This document shows positions 1-11,300 of a stretch of 64,000 nucleotides of DNA, piece by piece (the stretch's first letter is position 1; every line of letters begins with the position of its first letter). Origin of the DNA: Gonium pectorale (Eukaryota > Chlorophyta > Chlorophyceae > Chlamydomonadales > Volvocaceae); the NCBI GenBank assembly GCA_001584585.1, contig LSYV01000014.1, positions 1,041,214 through 1,105,213 of the forward strand. Direction: 5' to 3'. Below the pieces are notes generated by a model that worked only from the letters and a program-made list of their open reading frames with translations, searched no databases and was not told where the DNA came from. A program made the translations under genes and the position numbers.

Positions 1-1611
1 ACAAGGCGGCGCGCGACGAGGCGCGGCAGATCCTGCGCGCCGCGCTGGCGACGCTGGAGGCGGAGGCCGAGACGCAGGCGGCGGTGCTGGCAGCGGGGCC
101 CGACGGCGCCGCCGTTGCTGCCGACGGCGAGGAGAAGGAGAGCAAGGCGGCGGCGGCGCTGCGCAACACGCGTACGGCCATCATCCGGACTTACATCGAC
201 CTGGGTGGGTCGGGCGGGGGTGGGCGGGAGTAGGACCGGGCGGGGGCAAACAGCATGGGTGGGGCGGGGGTGGGCGGGACCGGACGGGGGCGCACAGCTA
301 GGGCGTGACGAGGGAGGAGGGGTGTGACGTATCAGGTATGAAAGGGTGTGTTGGTCATCAAACCACACGTCCCAACCCAAACCCGTTCCGACAGGCCGCC
401 TGGAGATGTCCGCGGGCGAGGACGCGGACGCGGTGGAGGCGGCGTACCGCACCGCGCTGAGCCGCACGCAGGAGCTGTACGGGGCCGACAGCCGCGAGGC
501 GGGCGGCCCCGCGTTCAACCTGGCCAACGCGCTGCGGTCCATCGGCAAAAAGGCGGAGGCGCGGGAGATCTACAAGAAGCTCTACGCGGCCGTGGAGGCG
601 CGGGGGGAGCTGGGCGAGGAGCAGGCGAGTCGACAAGGGGGAGAGGGGTGCAGTGTGCGGGCCCTGGGGGGCTGGGGGTTCGAAGCCCGTGCGTCGCGCG
701 ACATTCGGTGTCGCTTTGGGGGGGGGGGAAGGGCGCGAGGCCGTCGGAGGAGCTCTGGGGGGCCTCTTGGTGCCTCAAGTTGATACTGGGGATGCTTGTA
801 CGGGGGGTTTACCATCAGAGCACGGCTATCAACAGCTCCCCCCAAGTGACCCTGGCATCGGCCAATGGCAACGATCCTACATGCTCTACGCTGGTTGAAT
901 TCCCAACCCCCCTTGGTGCTTTGGACACACAGAAGCCCCTTTCCCCCTGCTGCTCGTCGTTCCCCGCTCGTCGCTCGTCGTTTTCACCGTTCTCGCTTGC
1001 GGGTCTTGGCACGAGGCCGCACACGCCCCCGCCCCTCCCTACCTCTGGGCAAACCCGTTCCAGGCTCAGCCCTCGCAGGCCTCTCGCACCCCACCCGCCC
1101 GAACCCCCGCTGACCCGGGTGCCTTTCCTTGCCACACCGCGCCCACGCCCCTCCCCCGGGGACATGAATGCGCCTTGCGCCCAGCCCCGGTGATATCCAC
1201 ACCCTTCTCCACATAACCCACCTCCCCACCCCTGTATTATACCCCCGTACTTCGCCCCCGCAGGCCGTGCACCTGGCCCGCTACCTGGCGGACCTGGCGG
1301 AGGAGGAGGGCGACTGGGCCGAGGTGGACAAGTTCGCCAGCTCGGCGCTGGAGTCCATGACGCGGCTCATCAACACGCGGTGGCACCCCGTGCTGGAGTC
1401 CTTCTACCAGGCGGCCAGCCGGGCCAAGCTGCAGAACGGCGACAGCGCCGGCGCCGACCTGCTGCGCCGCCAGTGGCTGCAGGGCGTCGTGCAGGCGCGC
1501 CAGGCCATGGCGCGGCAGGGCGCCGGCGGCCGCGGCGGGCCGGCGGGCGGCGCCGTGGCGGCGGCGGGCGCGGGGCGGGGAGTTGCCAAGGGCAAGAAGG
1601 GCAAGAAGTAG
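1..1611 (+). CDS. TPR-repeat protein, C-terminal part (5' end outside window)
   Basis: Three exons are visible: <1-204 (reading frame starts at base 3), 395-624 and 1264-1611, ending in TAG. Intron 1 is GT-AG (donor GTGGGT, acceptor ACAG, phase 1). Intron 2 has a GC donor (CAG|GCGAGT) and a CAG acceptor, phase 0. Joined exons give an Ala/Glu-rich helical protein with tetratricopeptide-like helices: FNLANALRSIGKKAEAREIY in exon 2 and HLARYLADLAEEEGDWAEV in exon 3. The tail is Gly/Arg-rich and ends in a Lys-Gly-Lys-Lys run. TPR helices normally form protein-protein scaffolds; the partner is not evident. The coding frame stays open only if intron 2 is removed with the non-canonical donor, which is why I accept it. 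The exact family (kinesin-light-chain-like or another TPR protein) is not decidable from this fragment. Confidence 0.8.
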
Positions 1612-2675
1612 AGGGGGGAGCGGGGGATGTGAGGGGTTGCAAGGGCGGGTACGGGTAGGGTGCATGGCTGGAGCGAGCCGGGGGGGGATACGAATGCTGC
1701 TGGGGGGGGCGGCGGCAGCGGTTGTGGGGATGGGGCCGGGTTTCGCGGGCGGGAGTCAGGCCGGCAGGTTGAGCCACTGCAGGGCGGGAGGAGGGGTTAG
1801 GCAGGCAGGCGAAGCGGGCCCCGCATGGGCACATTAGGGAGGCTGGGGCGGGCACGAGGCAGGCGGGCGGGTTAGCGTTGCTGCGAATTGGGAGGCATGG
1901 TAACTACCGGTAGTAAGCAGGCACCAGGCAGGCGAGGTGGGCTAGGCTAGCGGGATGCGCGGTCAACCCGGTTGCCGCGTCGGCGCGGACTGGCATGGGG
2001 GAGGCATGGGCGTGGAGGCTCCGGTTTGGCTGCAGAGTTGGGTTTGTGGTGGGGCTGGCAGCAGCAGCAGCTTTCTGTGCGCACCTGGCGGCCTCGCAGC
2101 TGTAGCGGCCTCGCGCTGTCTCGCTGCAGGGCTCGCCCTTGGTTGTGTGCCTGGATTTGGCTGGGCTGCCTAGGAGTGACGGAGGACAGAAGTTTGGGAA
2201 GGCCGTCCTTCACTAGAGAGCCACGGGGGATGGGGTAGGTCGGGCTGCAACTCGGTGCGCAGACGACGCTAGTCGGTCATAGGCTTATTGCGTCGTCATG
2301 CTCTCGCCGTGTTTGGGGACCACACACACGGCGGGACGAGTGCCACTCCCCAGGGCCGATGTTGTGTTGTGTTGGTGCGGTTTACTGCGGTAGCTTGTTG
2401 CCGCACATGGCCTGGGTTTGGCCCCGCACCAGCCGCGCGACGCCGCACTCACGCGCCGCGGTGCCCACTCCACTGCTGCAGTCAGGAGCCAGCGATCGAC
2501 GTATGGTGGTGGTACGATGGCCGTGGGAAACTGTTGGCGGTTGACAGTTTGCAATCCAACTGACGCCGACCCCTGCTGCGAGCGCCGCTCGGGCGGCTGC
2601 TCAAGGGACTAAGGTACGTCGGTTAACCAGGCCCATGACCAGGCCTTGGTCAGCGAAGCGGTCTGTGTTGTGCTC

Positions 2676-2680
2676 TGTAA
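2676..2680 (+). terminator. Candidate TGTAA polyadenylation signal for the TPR gene
   Basis: TGTAA is the usual poly(A) signal of volvocine algae. It is the first plus-strand copy I found downstream of the TAG at 1611. The implied 3' UTR of about 1.1 kb is long but not exceptional. Confidence 0.35.
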
Positions 2681-3082
2681 ACTTTGCAAGTGCTGCTCTT
2701 GGGCCGCAGTGAAAGGCCTCTATGTGTCCTTGAGCCGGATCGGCTGACATGGTGCCTGGGGTATGGCGGTATGCTGGAGTCGCGTTTCCGGCTCAAGGCG
2801 GCTGGCAATGGCCACATGGGCGAGTTCATGGCTGCTGGCAGGCCACGCGTTGTAGCGGGGGGGGGGTCAACCCTCCACGCGGGAGACGGCTGCACCAAAC
2901 CACCGATGTAGGGCAAAACGAGAGCCGAGTTTGCTCCTTAGCAGCGCTGACAAGCAGCTGGTATCTTTGCTGCGGCAAAGGCCTCGTCACGTTCGACCAT
3001 AGGGCGCACCGAAGACCGTATACCAGCGCCTCGGTGCCGCCACACTGCCGCAGCCTACAGCCCAAACCTCCCATCCGCCTGA

Positions 3083-3126
3083 CTTCCGTACACCTTCCGT
3101 ATACCTTCCGTACGCTTTCCGTACAC
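3083..3126. repeat. Four tandem 11-bp units, CTTCCGTACAC-like
   Basis: Units run 3083-3093, 3094-3104, 3105-3115 and 3116-3126. They are CTTCCGTACAC, CTTCCGTATAC, CTTCCGTACGC and TTTCCGTACAC. The core CCGTAC recurs in other non-coding parts of the window, for example 5940-5990 and 7261-7320. Confidence 0.85.
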
Positions 3127-3681
3127 CATGTGCGTTCCGATACTCGGGCCGCGTTATGCATTTATGCCAACTGGACGCGTGGACTGCCGGAGGGATCATA
3201 AACCGGTACCATGCCCCAGCCTCTCGGCGTCGCCTGCTCCTGCCAGCCACCCCCTCGTAGATGCCCACTCCTCCCGGCTGATAGCCCTGCTTCCCACAAC
3301 CCTCCTTTCTACCGTGCACCCGCCATCAGGAGCCCCAACTCTACGCGGCCACGCCTGCAGCGGGGACCCGCGAACGGAAGCCACCCGGCCGCCCGACGTG
3401 GCCCCTCCTCGGCGGCGAGGACGCGCCTTCCGGCGCGCACGCCACGCCCCCCCCCACCCCACCCGCCACGAACGCACTCCGCCAGTGCAGCTCCTCCGCA
3501 ACGCACCGCACGACAACTCCGCAGCTGCGCACCCCTTCCCACAGCATATGTACATGCACCTCCCTGGCTGGATCCGTCACCTAACTACGAAACACTTGCG
3601 CCCCCGGTCGTCCACCGCGCCCCCCGCCCCCCCGCCCCCCGTGAGAGCATGATCAACAGCCTTGCGCGTCACGCGTCACGC

Positions 3682-6600
3682 CTACGCCTCGTCCTGCCCG
3701 TCCCCCTCGCCGCCCTCCCCCTCGCCGCCCTCCTCCGCCCCGGCCTCCCCCTCCCCACCGTACTCCTCGCCCTCCGCCGGCAGAAACTGCTCCTCCTCGT
3801 CCGCCCCCGTCGCCGCCGGCTGCTGGGCCACCGCCGCCGCCGCCGCGCTGACCTCGGGATCAACCTGGCCCTCCTCTGCCTCCTCAGCTTCCTCGCCCTC
3901 CGCCTCGTCCTCGTAGATCACCCCTACCGACGCCTCCGCCGCCGCTGCCTCCTCTGCCGCGGCGGCCTCCGCCGCCGCCGCCGTCGCGCCGGCCAGCAGG
4001 TGCGCCAGGCCCGTCCCGGCGACGACGCCGCGGCTGCCGACGGTGGCGGCCAATGTGGCGGTGGCCTGCGCCGCCGCCGCGTCGACGGCGGCGTTGGAGG
4101 CGGCGGCGACGGCAGTGTCCTGGAAGTGGGTCGCCACCAGCATGAAGGCGTCGAAGCTGATGCGTCCCTGCGGCATGCGGAGGAGCCAAGGGAGCGGGGA
4201 GGGATGGTGAACAAGGGAACGCGAGAAAGGGAGTCTAGGATAGATGCCGAGTGACAGCGCCGCAGCGCTCGTCGTGCAGTCCCTCCCTGCCCTCCCCTTG
4301 CCTTCCCACCGCTCCGACATCCTGCGCGGCCCCGTTCCTCCCTGCCCTCTAATCCCCGCCTCCCTCCCGCCCCAAACACACCGGGAGCCCCCCGCCGCAC
4401 CGCGCGCGCCGGGTCGAACCTCCCACCGCCCCGTCCCCTGGTCCTTTTACCACCGCGCCGCCAGCTGCCCCTCATCCCCTCCATCATAGCCCCTGCCCCG
4501 CCGTTCGGCGCCACGCGCCGCAACCCATTTCCCGTCTTCTTCATTACCCCTCCCCCGCCGTCACCCCAGCGCCTACGTCCCTCCATGACGCACTGCGACG
4601 CGAATCCCCGCCACAAGCGTATGCGTCACAGTCGCCACCCCCACTGCCCACTGCCGACCCCGCCTACCCCCCCGCCCCGTCCCCCACCGTGCTGGCCGCC
4701 CTCCGCCGCATGAGCTCCTCCACCAGGCTGCGGGTGGCGGGCGCGGCGGGGTCCAGCCCCGCCATCACCACCAGCTCGCGTAGCTGGTGCGGCAGCAGGC
4801 CCACGTCGGGGCCGTCGCCTGGCGGGGACAAGCGGGGGGGGGCGAGTTACTGTGAGGAAAAAAAGCTATTGTGAGGGAGTTTGGTTTTGCTAGCACATAT
4901 GTTTGGGCGGGAGGGCGGGCGTGTGTGATGGGTGGGGGACACGCAGGTTGAAGGGTGGGGGAAGGCAGGCGCTGGAGGCGTTGGCGGCGCGGCAGCTCGT
5001 GGTTAGTGGGCGGTGGGCGTACCGGTGCGATGCAGAACGCGGGGCCGGAGAAGCGCGAGACGACGTGCAACCACAACCCGGCAGCGCATCGAGGACGTTG
5101 CGGGGGCCACCGCCCGCCGCCGGCTGCACCCATCCCCGACCCCGACTACCCCCAGATGAGCACAACCATCACCACCACCACCACCACCCCGATCCCCAGG
5201 CGCCCTAGACGAACACAACCGCGGGTTGAAGCGTGGGAAAGGCAGGCGGGGGAGGCGCGGCCGGCCTAGCAGCTGATGTTTAGGTGGGTGGGCCCACTGC
5301 CCGCCGGATGCACCCATCCCTGACCCCAGACCCCCGACATCACCGCCGCTACCATCCCCGCCACCACCACCACACTGGGAACTCGGTAACGGCGTCCCAT
5401 GGATGGTCCCCGGCCGGCCGGCCGCCCTAGCGGCTCGCCCACCTGCCGGGCCTTCCAGGCGCCCACCAGATACACACCACCACCACTACCACCACCACCA
5501 ACACCGCCACAACCGGCACACCGACGGCGCATGTTGTGGAGTACCCAGCCGCCCGCCCCCGCCCCGCCCCGCCCGAGATCACCTGCCGCCATGAGCGTGA
5601 AGCTGTGTCGGAGCATCTCAATGTCCCGCTCGCTCAGGTTGCCGCTGGCCGCCTGCACTGCCCGCAGCGCCGCGCTGCCGCCCGCCGCGGGGCCGGGCCC
5701 GCTGGGCGCGCCGCGCTGCTTGCGGACCGACACCACCTGCCGGCACAATAAGGTACCATGAGGGAGCGGCTTGGACAGCACGTCCCACCAACACGTCTCA
5801 AGTAGTACGGCACTCGCGTGCAACGCGAAAGGCGGAATCATGGACGCACGGGTCTGTACAGATGTTGCGTCGTACCGTATCGGTCGTGCCCTGGAGCCAG
5901 CTCAGCGATGAGCTAACGGCCCCGGCCTTCCCTCCGTCCTGTCCGTACCATCCGTACCATCCGTACCGGCCGTACCGCCCGTACCAGCCACGAGCCTCCA
6001 CCCACCTGCTCCGCCAGCACCTTGTTGGGCTGCAGCAGCCCCAGCGGGGGCAGGCGGGCGATGGCCTCCCCGGCGGCTGCGGCGTCCAGCTTGCGCGCCG
6101 CGGCCAGCGAGGCGAGGTGGCCCTGGCCGTTGTGGGACATGACCGGAAGGGGCAGGGGAATGAGCGAACGTGGCGACGAGCTGCGTCCGGTGGCGTTCCC
6201 ACGGTCGGGAAGCGCATGCCTTAACGTCCGAAACCCCAAGCTGGTGAGGGGCGGGGCTGGGCGCAGTCTTGTCGGGGGGAGCAGGCGGGTCGGTTCGGAT
6301 CGGCGACAACCCACCTAATCGGTTTGGTTCGGCGGTGGCGGACTGGGCGTGTGCCGGGGGTCACGCGAAGAGTGGAAGTTGGGGTTCGGCTGGGTCGTCT
6401 GGGTGTGGGAGAGCTCGCCCTAGATGCCCCGCTGACACCGCCCTCGTTGTCCCTTGCTTACTCTCCCCCCCTCCTCCCTCCCCCCCTCTAGGCAAAACAG
6501 GTTCGCTCGCCGGCACGCATATCTGGGGTGGAGCGGCAGCGGGCACGCCTATTGTTCGGCAGTCCGGAACCCAGCCACCCAGCGCCCAGCCACCCAGCGC

Positions 6601-7961
6601 CCAGCCACCCGCCCACCCACCCGCAGCGGCGCCAGGTCGTTGTCGTCGATCTCCAGCACCGTCCCGCAGCGGGGGCTGTCCCGAACGTACTCGGCCACGT
6701 ACTTCTTCTGGCGGCCCATCATGTACAGCGTGCCCATGCCCTCGCGCCGGTCGTTGAGGTAATTGCCGATGAAGATGTCGCCTGCAGTGCGGTTGTTTAG
6801 CGGTTGGCGGTTGATGTTTAGCGGTTGGCGGCTGGGCGGGTGGAGGCTGTGGAGCCGTGCCAGGCCCCGCCGTCTCCAGGACCTGTCCGCCCTCCCGCCC
6901 ATCACCTCGGCAGCCCCTCCCCCTGACCCCTTCCAACTCCCCTCTCCCCACCCCTGCCCCGCCCCCCATCCCTTGGCTTCCAACCTCCTAAAACCCCCCT
7001 AATTCCACGCCTCCCCCTCCTCTTCTCACCGCTCGCCATGTACATGGTCCCCGATCCGTTGCGCTTGTCGTCCGCCCACTGCCCCACGTACAGGTCACCG
7101 TTGCTGTACTCGTATCGCCCGGTGCCGTGCCGCAGGTTGGCGGACCAGTCGCCCGAGTAGACCTCCCCGCTGGCGTAGTGGCGCGTGCCGAAGCCCTCGC
7201 GCCGGCCCTGGATCCACTCGCCCTCGTACTGCAGTACCCACTCCTGGCTGCCCGCCTCCTGCGTGTACGGCATGGTACGGCAAGGGTGCGGTAGCATGTT
7301 AGTACGGCAAACGTACGGCGGGCGGGAGGATGAAGGGGATGGACGCGAAGGGGAGGGACGTGATCTCAGGTGTGCGCCGCACAAGGCACACGGATCCAGC
7401 CGGCAGAAACGGCCCCGTACCTTCTGTACGAAGTACTGGCCGCGCCCGTGGGGCCTGCCCGCCAGGACCTCTCCCTCGTAGCGCCCCCCGCTGGCGCCCA
7501 GCAGCGTGCCTTGCTTCCCCGCGCGGCCGGGACCTGGGAGGCGGTCGGCGGGGGTGACATGGCGGTGTTGCTAGCGGCATCATGGCGGCACAGGGGCGGC
7601 ACAACTCAGGGCACTGTGCTACGGCCAGATATGGACGAGAGCAGCCGGCTTCAGCTCCGGGGAAGACACGGTCCCGGCATTGGTTGTCCGTGCGACCAAG
7701 CACACTAGCACCTGTGAGGCTGGAGGTGAGCGGATACCGCTCTCGGGCCGTGGCTTTCCAGCTACGAGGCTCGGACCGCCGGGGCAGCGTGGGGCGAGGA
7801 GGCGAGGATGCGCGCGCCATGGTGACGGGGTTCGGCAGCTCAATCTCCTTGTACTTTGTCGACGGATGATCCATCTGTGGCCGTTCACCAGTCCCTCGGC
7901 TACTCCCTGGCCCCCCCGCCGCGCCCGTGGCTGCCTTCGGGGGCTGAGCGTCGTAGGGCAT
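3682..7961 (-). CDS. MORN3-like protein with EF-hand-like pair and acidic tail (546 aa)
   Basis: Eight exons on the minus strand: 7961-7712, 7533-7421, 7258-7030, 6781-6621, 6122-6006, 5736-5583, 4818-4688 and 4167-3682 (TAG). All junction phases agree and the CDS is 1641 nt. The start is ATG at 7961 in the context GCACATGCC. Residues about 98-235 carry five MORN units, e.g. YEGEVLAGRPHGRG, YEGEWIQGRREGFG, YVGQWADDKRNGSG and FIGNYLNDRREGMG. A CGT-containing strand and a later NKVLAEQ motif recall the end of animal MORN3 (from memory, not searched). Residues about 311-400 look like a paired EF-hand (LSERDIEMLRHSFTLM, then LRELVVMAGLDP, then GRISFDAFMLVATHF) whose loops lack the usual Asp/Glu set, so calcium binding is doubtful. 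The rest is an Ala-rich then Glu/Gly-rich acidic tail. MORN proteins are scaffolds, often ciliary; a flagellar role is inference. The first donor (CAG|GTGCTA) is weak. Confidence 0.88.
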
Positions 7962-8396
7962 GTGCAGGCGTCGAAGCCAAGCAGGGCGGGATTAAAATGT
8001 CGCTCTGAGATACGTGTGTTGCAGTGATCAAACACCCAAACTGGGCAGGGGACGGTACGCAAGGAAACAATGCAAAACAAGTGGAGACCTGTTACGCAAC
8101 TGTTCGTGATGTAATACACAAATCCTGTATGCCAACTACTGCCTCTATTGTGGAGTCTTTTTATAACCCATCCTTCGAGTGTCGTATTTTAGTTGCGCAT
8201 GATCAGTGCAGCCTGCAGTCCCGTATGCTGTAAACAGGATGTAGAGAGCAATCTGTCTCAAACAAATAGACACGCGACGGGTTAACGACTCACCACAGGA
8301 CCAGTAAACCGCGTGCCATGAACTGCGTTGTGTTCCTGCATGATGCGTAGCTTCAATTAGTCCCAGGATGTCACTCACGTCACGCGTGAGATAGCG
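7962..8396. promoter_or_regulatory. Shared divergent upstream region
   Basis: The 435 bp separates the start codons of the MORN gene (-) and the large Gly/Ser-rich gene (+). Both 5' UTRs and any shared promoter must lie here. It is less GC-rich than its surroundings, but I see no convincing TATA box. An in-frame TAG near 8366 precedes the plus-strand ATG. Confidence 0.5.
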
Positions 8397-11300
8397 ATGC
8401 TGCAAGACAGTGCCGGGCAGGCGGCAGTGGGGCAAGGCGGGAGACATGGCGGAACCGCTGATTTGGACCTCTTCAATGCTAAGAGCGTTAGGCTCGCAGA
8501 GGCCACTCGGGTAAGTCTCGCCCACGTGCTTCGCCCGCCATGGGTGGGTACACGGCATGCCTCCCGGAGCTACCTCGTCGGCGATGCTGGCTCATGCCCC
8601 CTTCGCCCCCCCGCATCCCGAAACCTGAGGCACTTGGGATTGAGAACAGGGAAAGCTCCATGGGTCGATCAAAACATATACCTTCCCAGCAAACCCCTGC
8701 TTCTTAGTGTGTGCATGCTCAGGCTTCGCCGGCCCTGGCCGCCTCGCCGCCCGGTTCCCAGGTGCGCCTTTTCCTCCCCGGTCTCAAAGGCGGGCCCGCT
8801 GATGAGTGGGACGAGCAGCCCGGCGGCGACGCCAAGGCCGCTTCCCAGGCGGCCGCCTCTCGCCCGCAGAGTGAGTGGGCGCTGGGCACCGATGCCCCAG
8901 GCGGCTGGCTGGGTGGCTGGCGAGCGCGCCGGCTGGGCGGTGCCGAGGGCGGGGATGTGGGGTGCTGGACACCAATGCCCCTGCCACGTCGCCGGCTGGC
9001 TGGCTGGTTGGGGGCGCCAGAGGCGCCGGGGGTAGGGTGACGAGGCGCTTCAGTCGGAGAAGCGGTGGCCGCCATATGCCCTCCAGGGGGCTGGGATGCC
9101 GTTGGCGGGGCGGACTGCGGCGATGGCAGCGGGCGAGGGTGGCGGCCGCTGGCGCCAGGCTCTTGGCCCCGCTGCTGACGCGCCGGTGCGCCCCACACGG
9201 CCACAGTCCGACCCTGCGGGCCCCCTTTGGGCCCCCTTGGCCTCCTGGATCGGGCCGGGGGGGCAGGGCGGCAGCAACTAACCCTCATCGGGTGCAGAGG
9301 GTGGAGGACAACCCCGCTGTACGGCTGCGGAGTCAGCGGCTCCGCTGCAGGGCAGGGGGGGCGCGGCCCAGCTTGGGTGACGGCTTGGCGGGCGGTGCGG
9401 CCTGCACGCAAGGGCGTCGGGTACACAGGCGGCCGGACAGCGGCAGGCAGCCACGGGCTGCACCCCCAATGCGCCAACTCTGCTCCGCTCCGCTCTGCTC
9501 TTGGTGCCTTGTGCCCGGCGGCGCCCGCTTAAGCTCGTTGGGTCGGCGCTTGCCCCCTGTCGCCAAGCCAGCCTGCGGTGCTCCACTCTCGTTTGCAACC
9601 AAGCGGCGACGGACGCTGTTCCTGCTTTCGCGCGGCTGGGCGGGCTGGCACCGGGCGGCACACGGCGACACAAGGGGCCGCTTCGCGGGCCAAGGCCCCA
9701 CCTCGGGGATTCGGGTGGGCTTTCGGGCGCGGGGCCCTGGCTCAGGCTCAGGCGTCCGCTGGCAGTCCTCGGGCCCCGTGGCCCTTGGCGGCGGCGTCCC
9801 AGCGCCAGATGGCGGCTGTCAATGCCCTCCCTCACCGCACGGGGAGCAGTATATGCTCCCTTATGTGGGAGGACGAGGTGGTGTTTGACCAACGGGCGCA
9901 CCGCACGGACGGTTGACGCGGCCGCTCCTCCGTTCCTATCTCTATTGGTCTGGTACCTCCTCGCATCCTCACGCCTCCTCGTGTCCCCTCCTCTCCCCAT
10001 GGCCCCAATCACCCGTCAGACGACGCGTCCCTCAAGATCCGCAAGAAGCTCGCCAAGGTCGCGGCGCTGGCGCACGCCAACGAGGCAGGGGCCGGCGGCA
10101 GCGCTGGCGGCGGCGGCGGGACTGGCGGCGGCGGCCCGGGCGGCGGTGCCAACGGTGGCGGCGGAGGTGGCGGCGGCGGCGAGGACGCGGGCCCCTACGG
10201 CATGATGATGCTCGTGGAGGCAATCGTGGATCTAGATGTACGACGCGACGAGGGGGTTGGGACGTTGCGGGTTGGTGTTGCTCTATCTATGCACTCAACC
10301 CACAGGGCCCATCAATGGCGCTAAGTGCGGGTTCCTTCACCGGGGTTCTCGCCCGAGAAAGAGGCGCTGCCGCGCCGCGGGGCGGGGTGTGTTTGGGGAG
10401 GGGGAGGACGCCACATCACCGCAGGGAGTGGAAAGCACATGCGACGGTGACGGTGCTCGATACTAGCAGGTTCCCATAGACATCTTCCCCCCGACCCTGA
10501 CCCCGACCTCCCCCGACCCCGACCTCCCCCAACCCCCACAGGACGATGACGACGACCCGGGGGACTACCTGGTGCCTCCAGGGGCGGCCGCGGGGGTCGG
10601 AGCGGGGGCACGGCCTGTGAGCGCCAAGGGCCCACAGCCAGGTGCGGGTGCTCCTTGGGTGGCGTGGGTTCTAAGCGGCTAGGAGGGGTGGGGGAAGGAG
10701 TTTGACGACTGCGGCCTCTGCCTGGGCGCCGCAGCCTGTCGGTCTTTCCGCAGCCTGCCGCGGCAGGATCCGCTTCAACCGCCTCCCTTATCCTCCCCCC
10801 TCCCTTAATGGGCAGGTGCGGACGCGGGGCGCATGTCGCCGGGTCCGGGCGGCCAGGCAGGGGCGTCCGGCAGCGGCGGCGGCGGCCTCGGCGCTGCGGT
10901 GGGCCGTGGCGGCGGTGGCGGCGGCGGCGGCGGGAGGCCTCGACCCGGGTCCGCCGTTGCCGCCAATAGGCCATCTAGCGCGTCCGCGCGGCGACTCGTG
11001 GGGTGAGTCGAGTAATTGGGTTGGGGCGGGGCGGGGCGGCTGGTTGGAATGGGGGAAATGCAGGTAGACGGACGTGAGTACAGCGATCCGTGGATCCGGG
11101 CAACTCGTTCGGTCTGCGGGTGGCAGCGCCAGGGCTGTTTCCGAGGGTGGGGCTTCATGGGGAATGGCGAAGCGGGGCGCTGGGGGCGCAGAGGCGGAGG
11201 GGGCATTCCAGCATCAAGCTGCTTGGCGCCACCGCCGCCGCCGCCTGGCTTTACCGCCCACGCCTGCCCTTGCGCCCAACTGTTCTGCTTGCGGAGATGT

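Larger units (their letters stand above)
1612..3681. other. Convergent intergenic region and 3' UTRs
   Basis: This lies between the stop codons of the TPR gene (+) and the MORN gene (-), so it should hold both 3' UTRs. A TGTAA motif at 2676-2680 (+) is a candidate polyadenylation signal for the TPR gene, about 1.07 kb after its stop. No TGTAA was found on the minus strand for the MORN gene. Short open frames here lack splice logic or recognisable motifs, and I call no gene. An 11-bp tandem array sits at 3083-3126. Confidence 0.5.
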
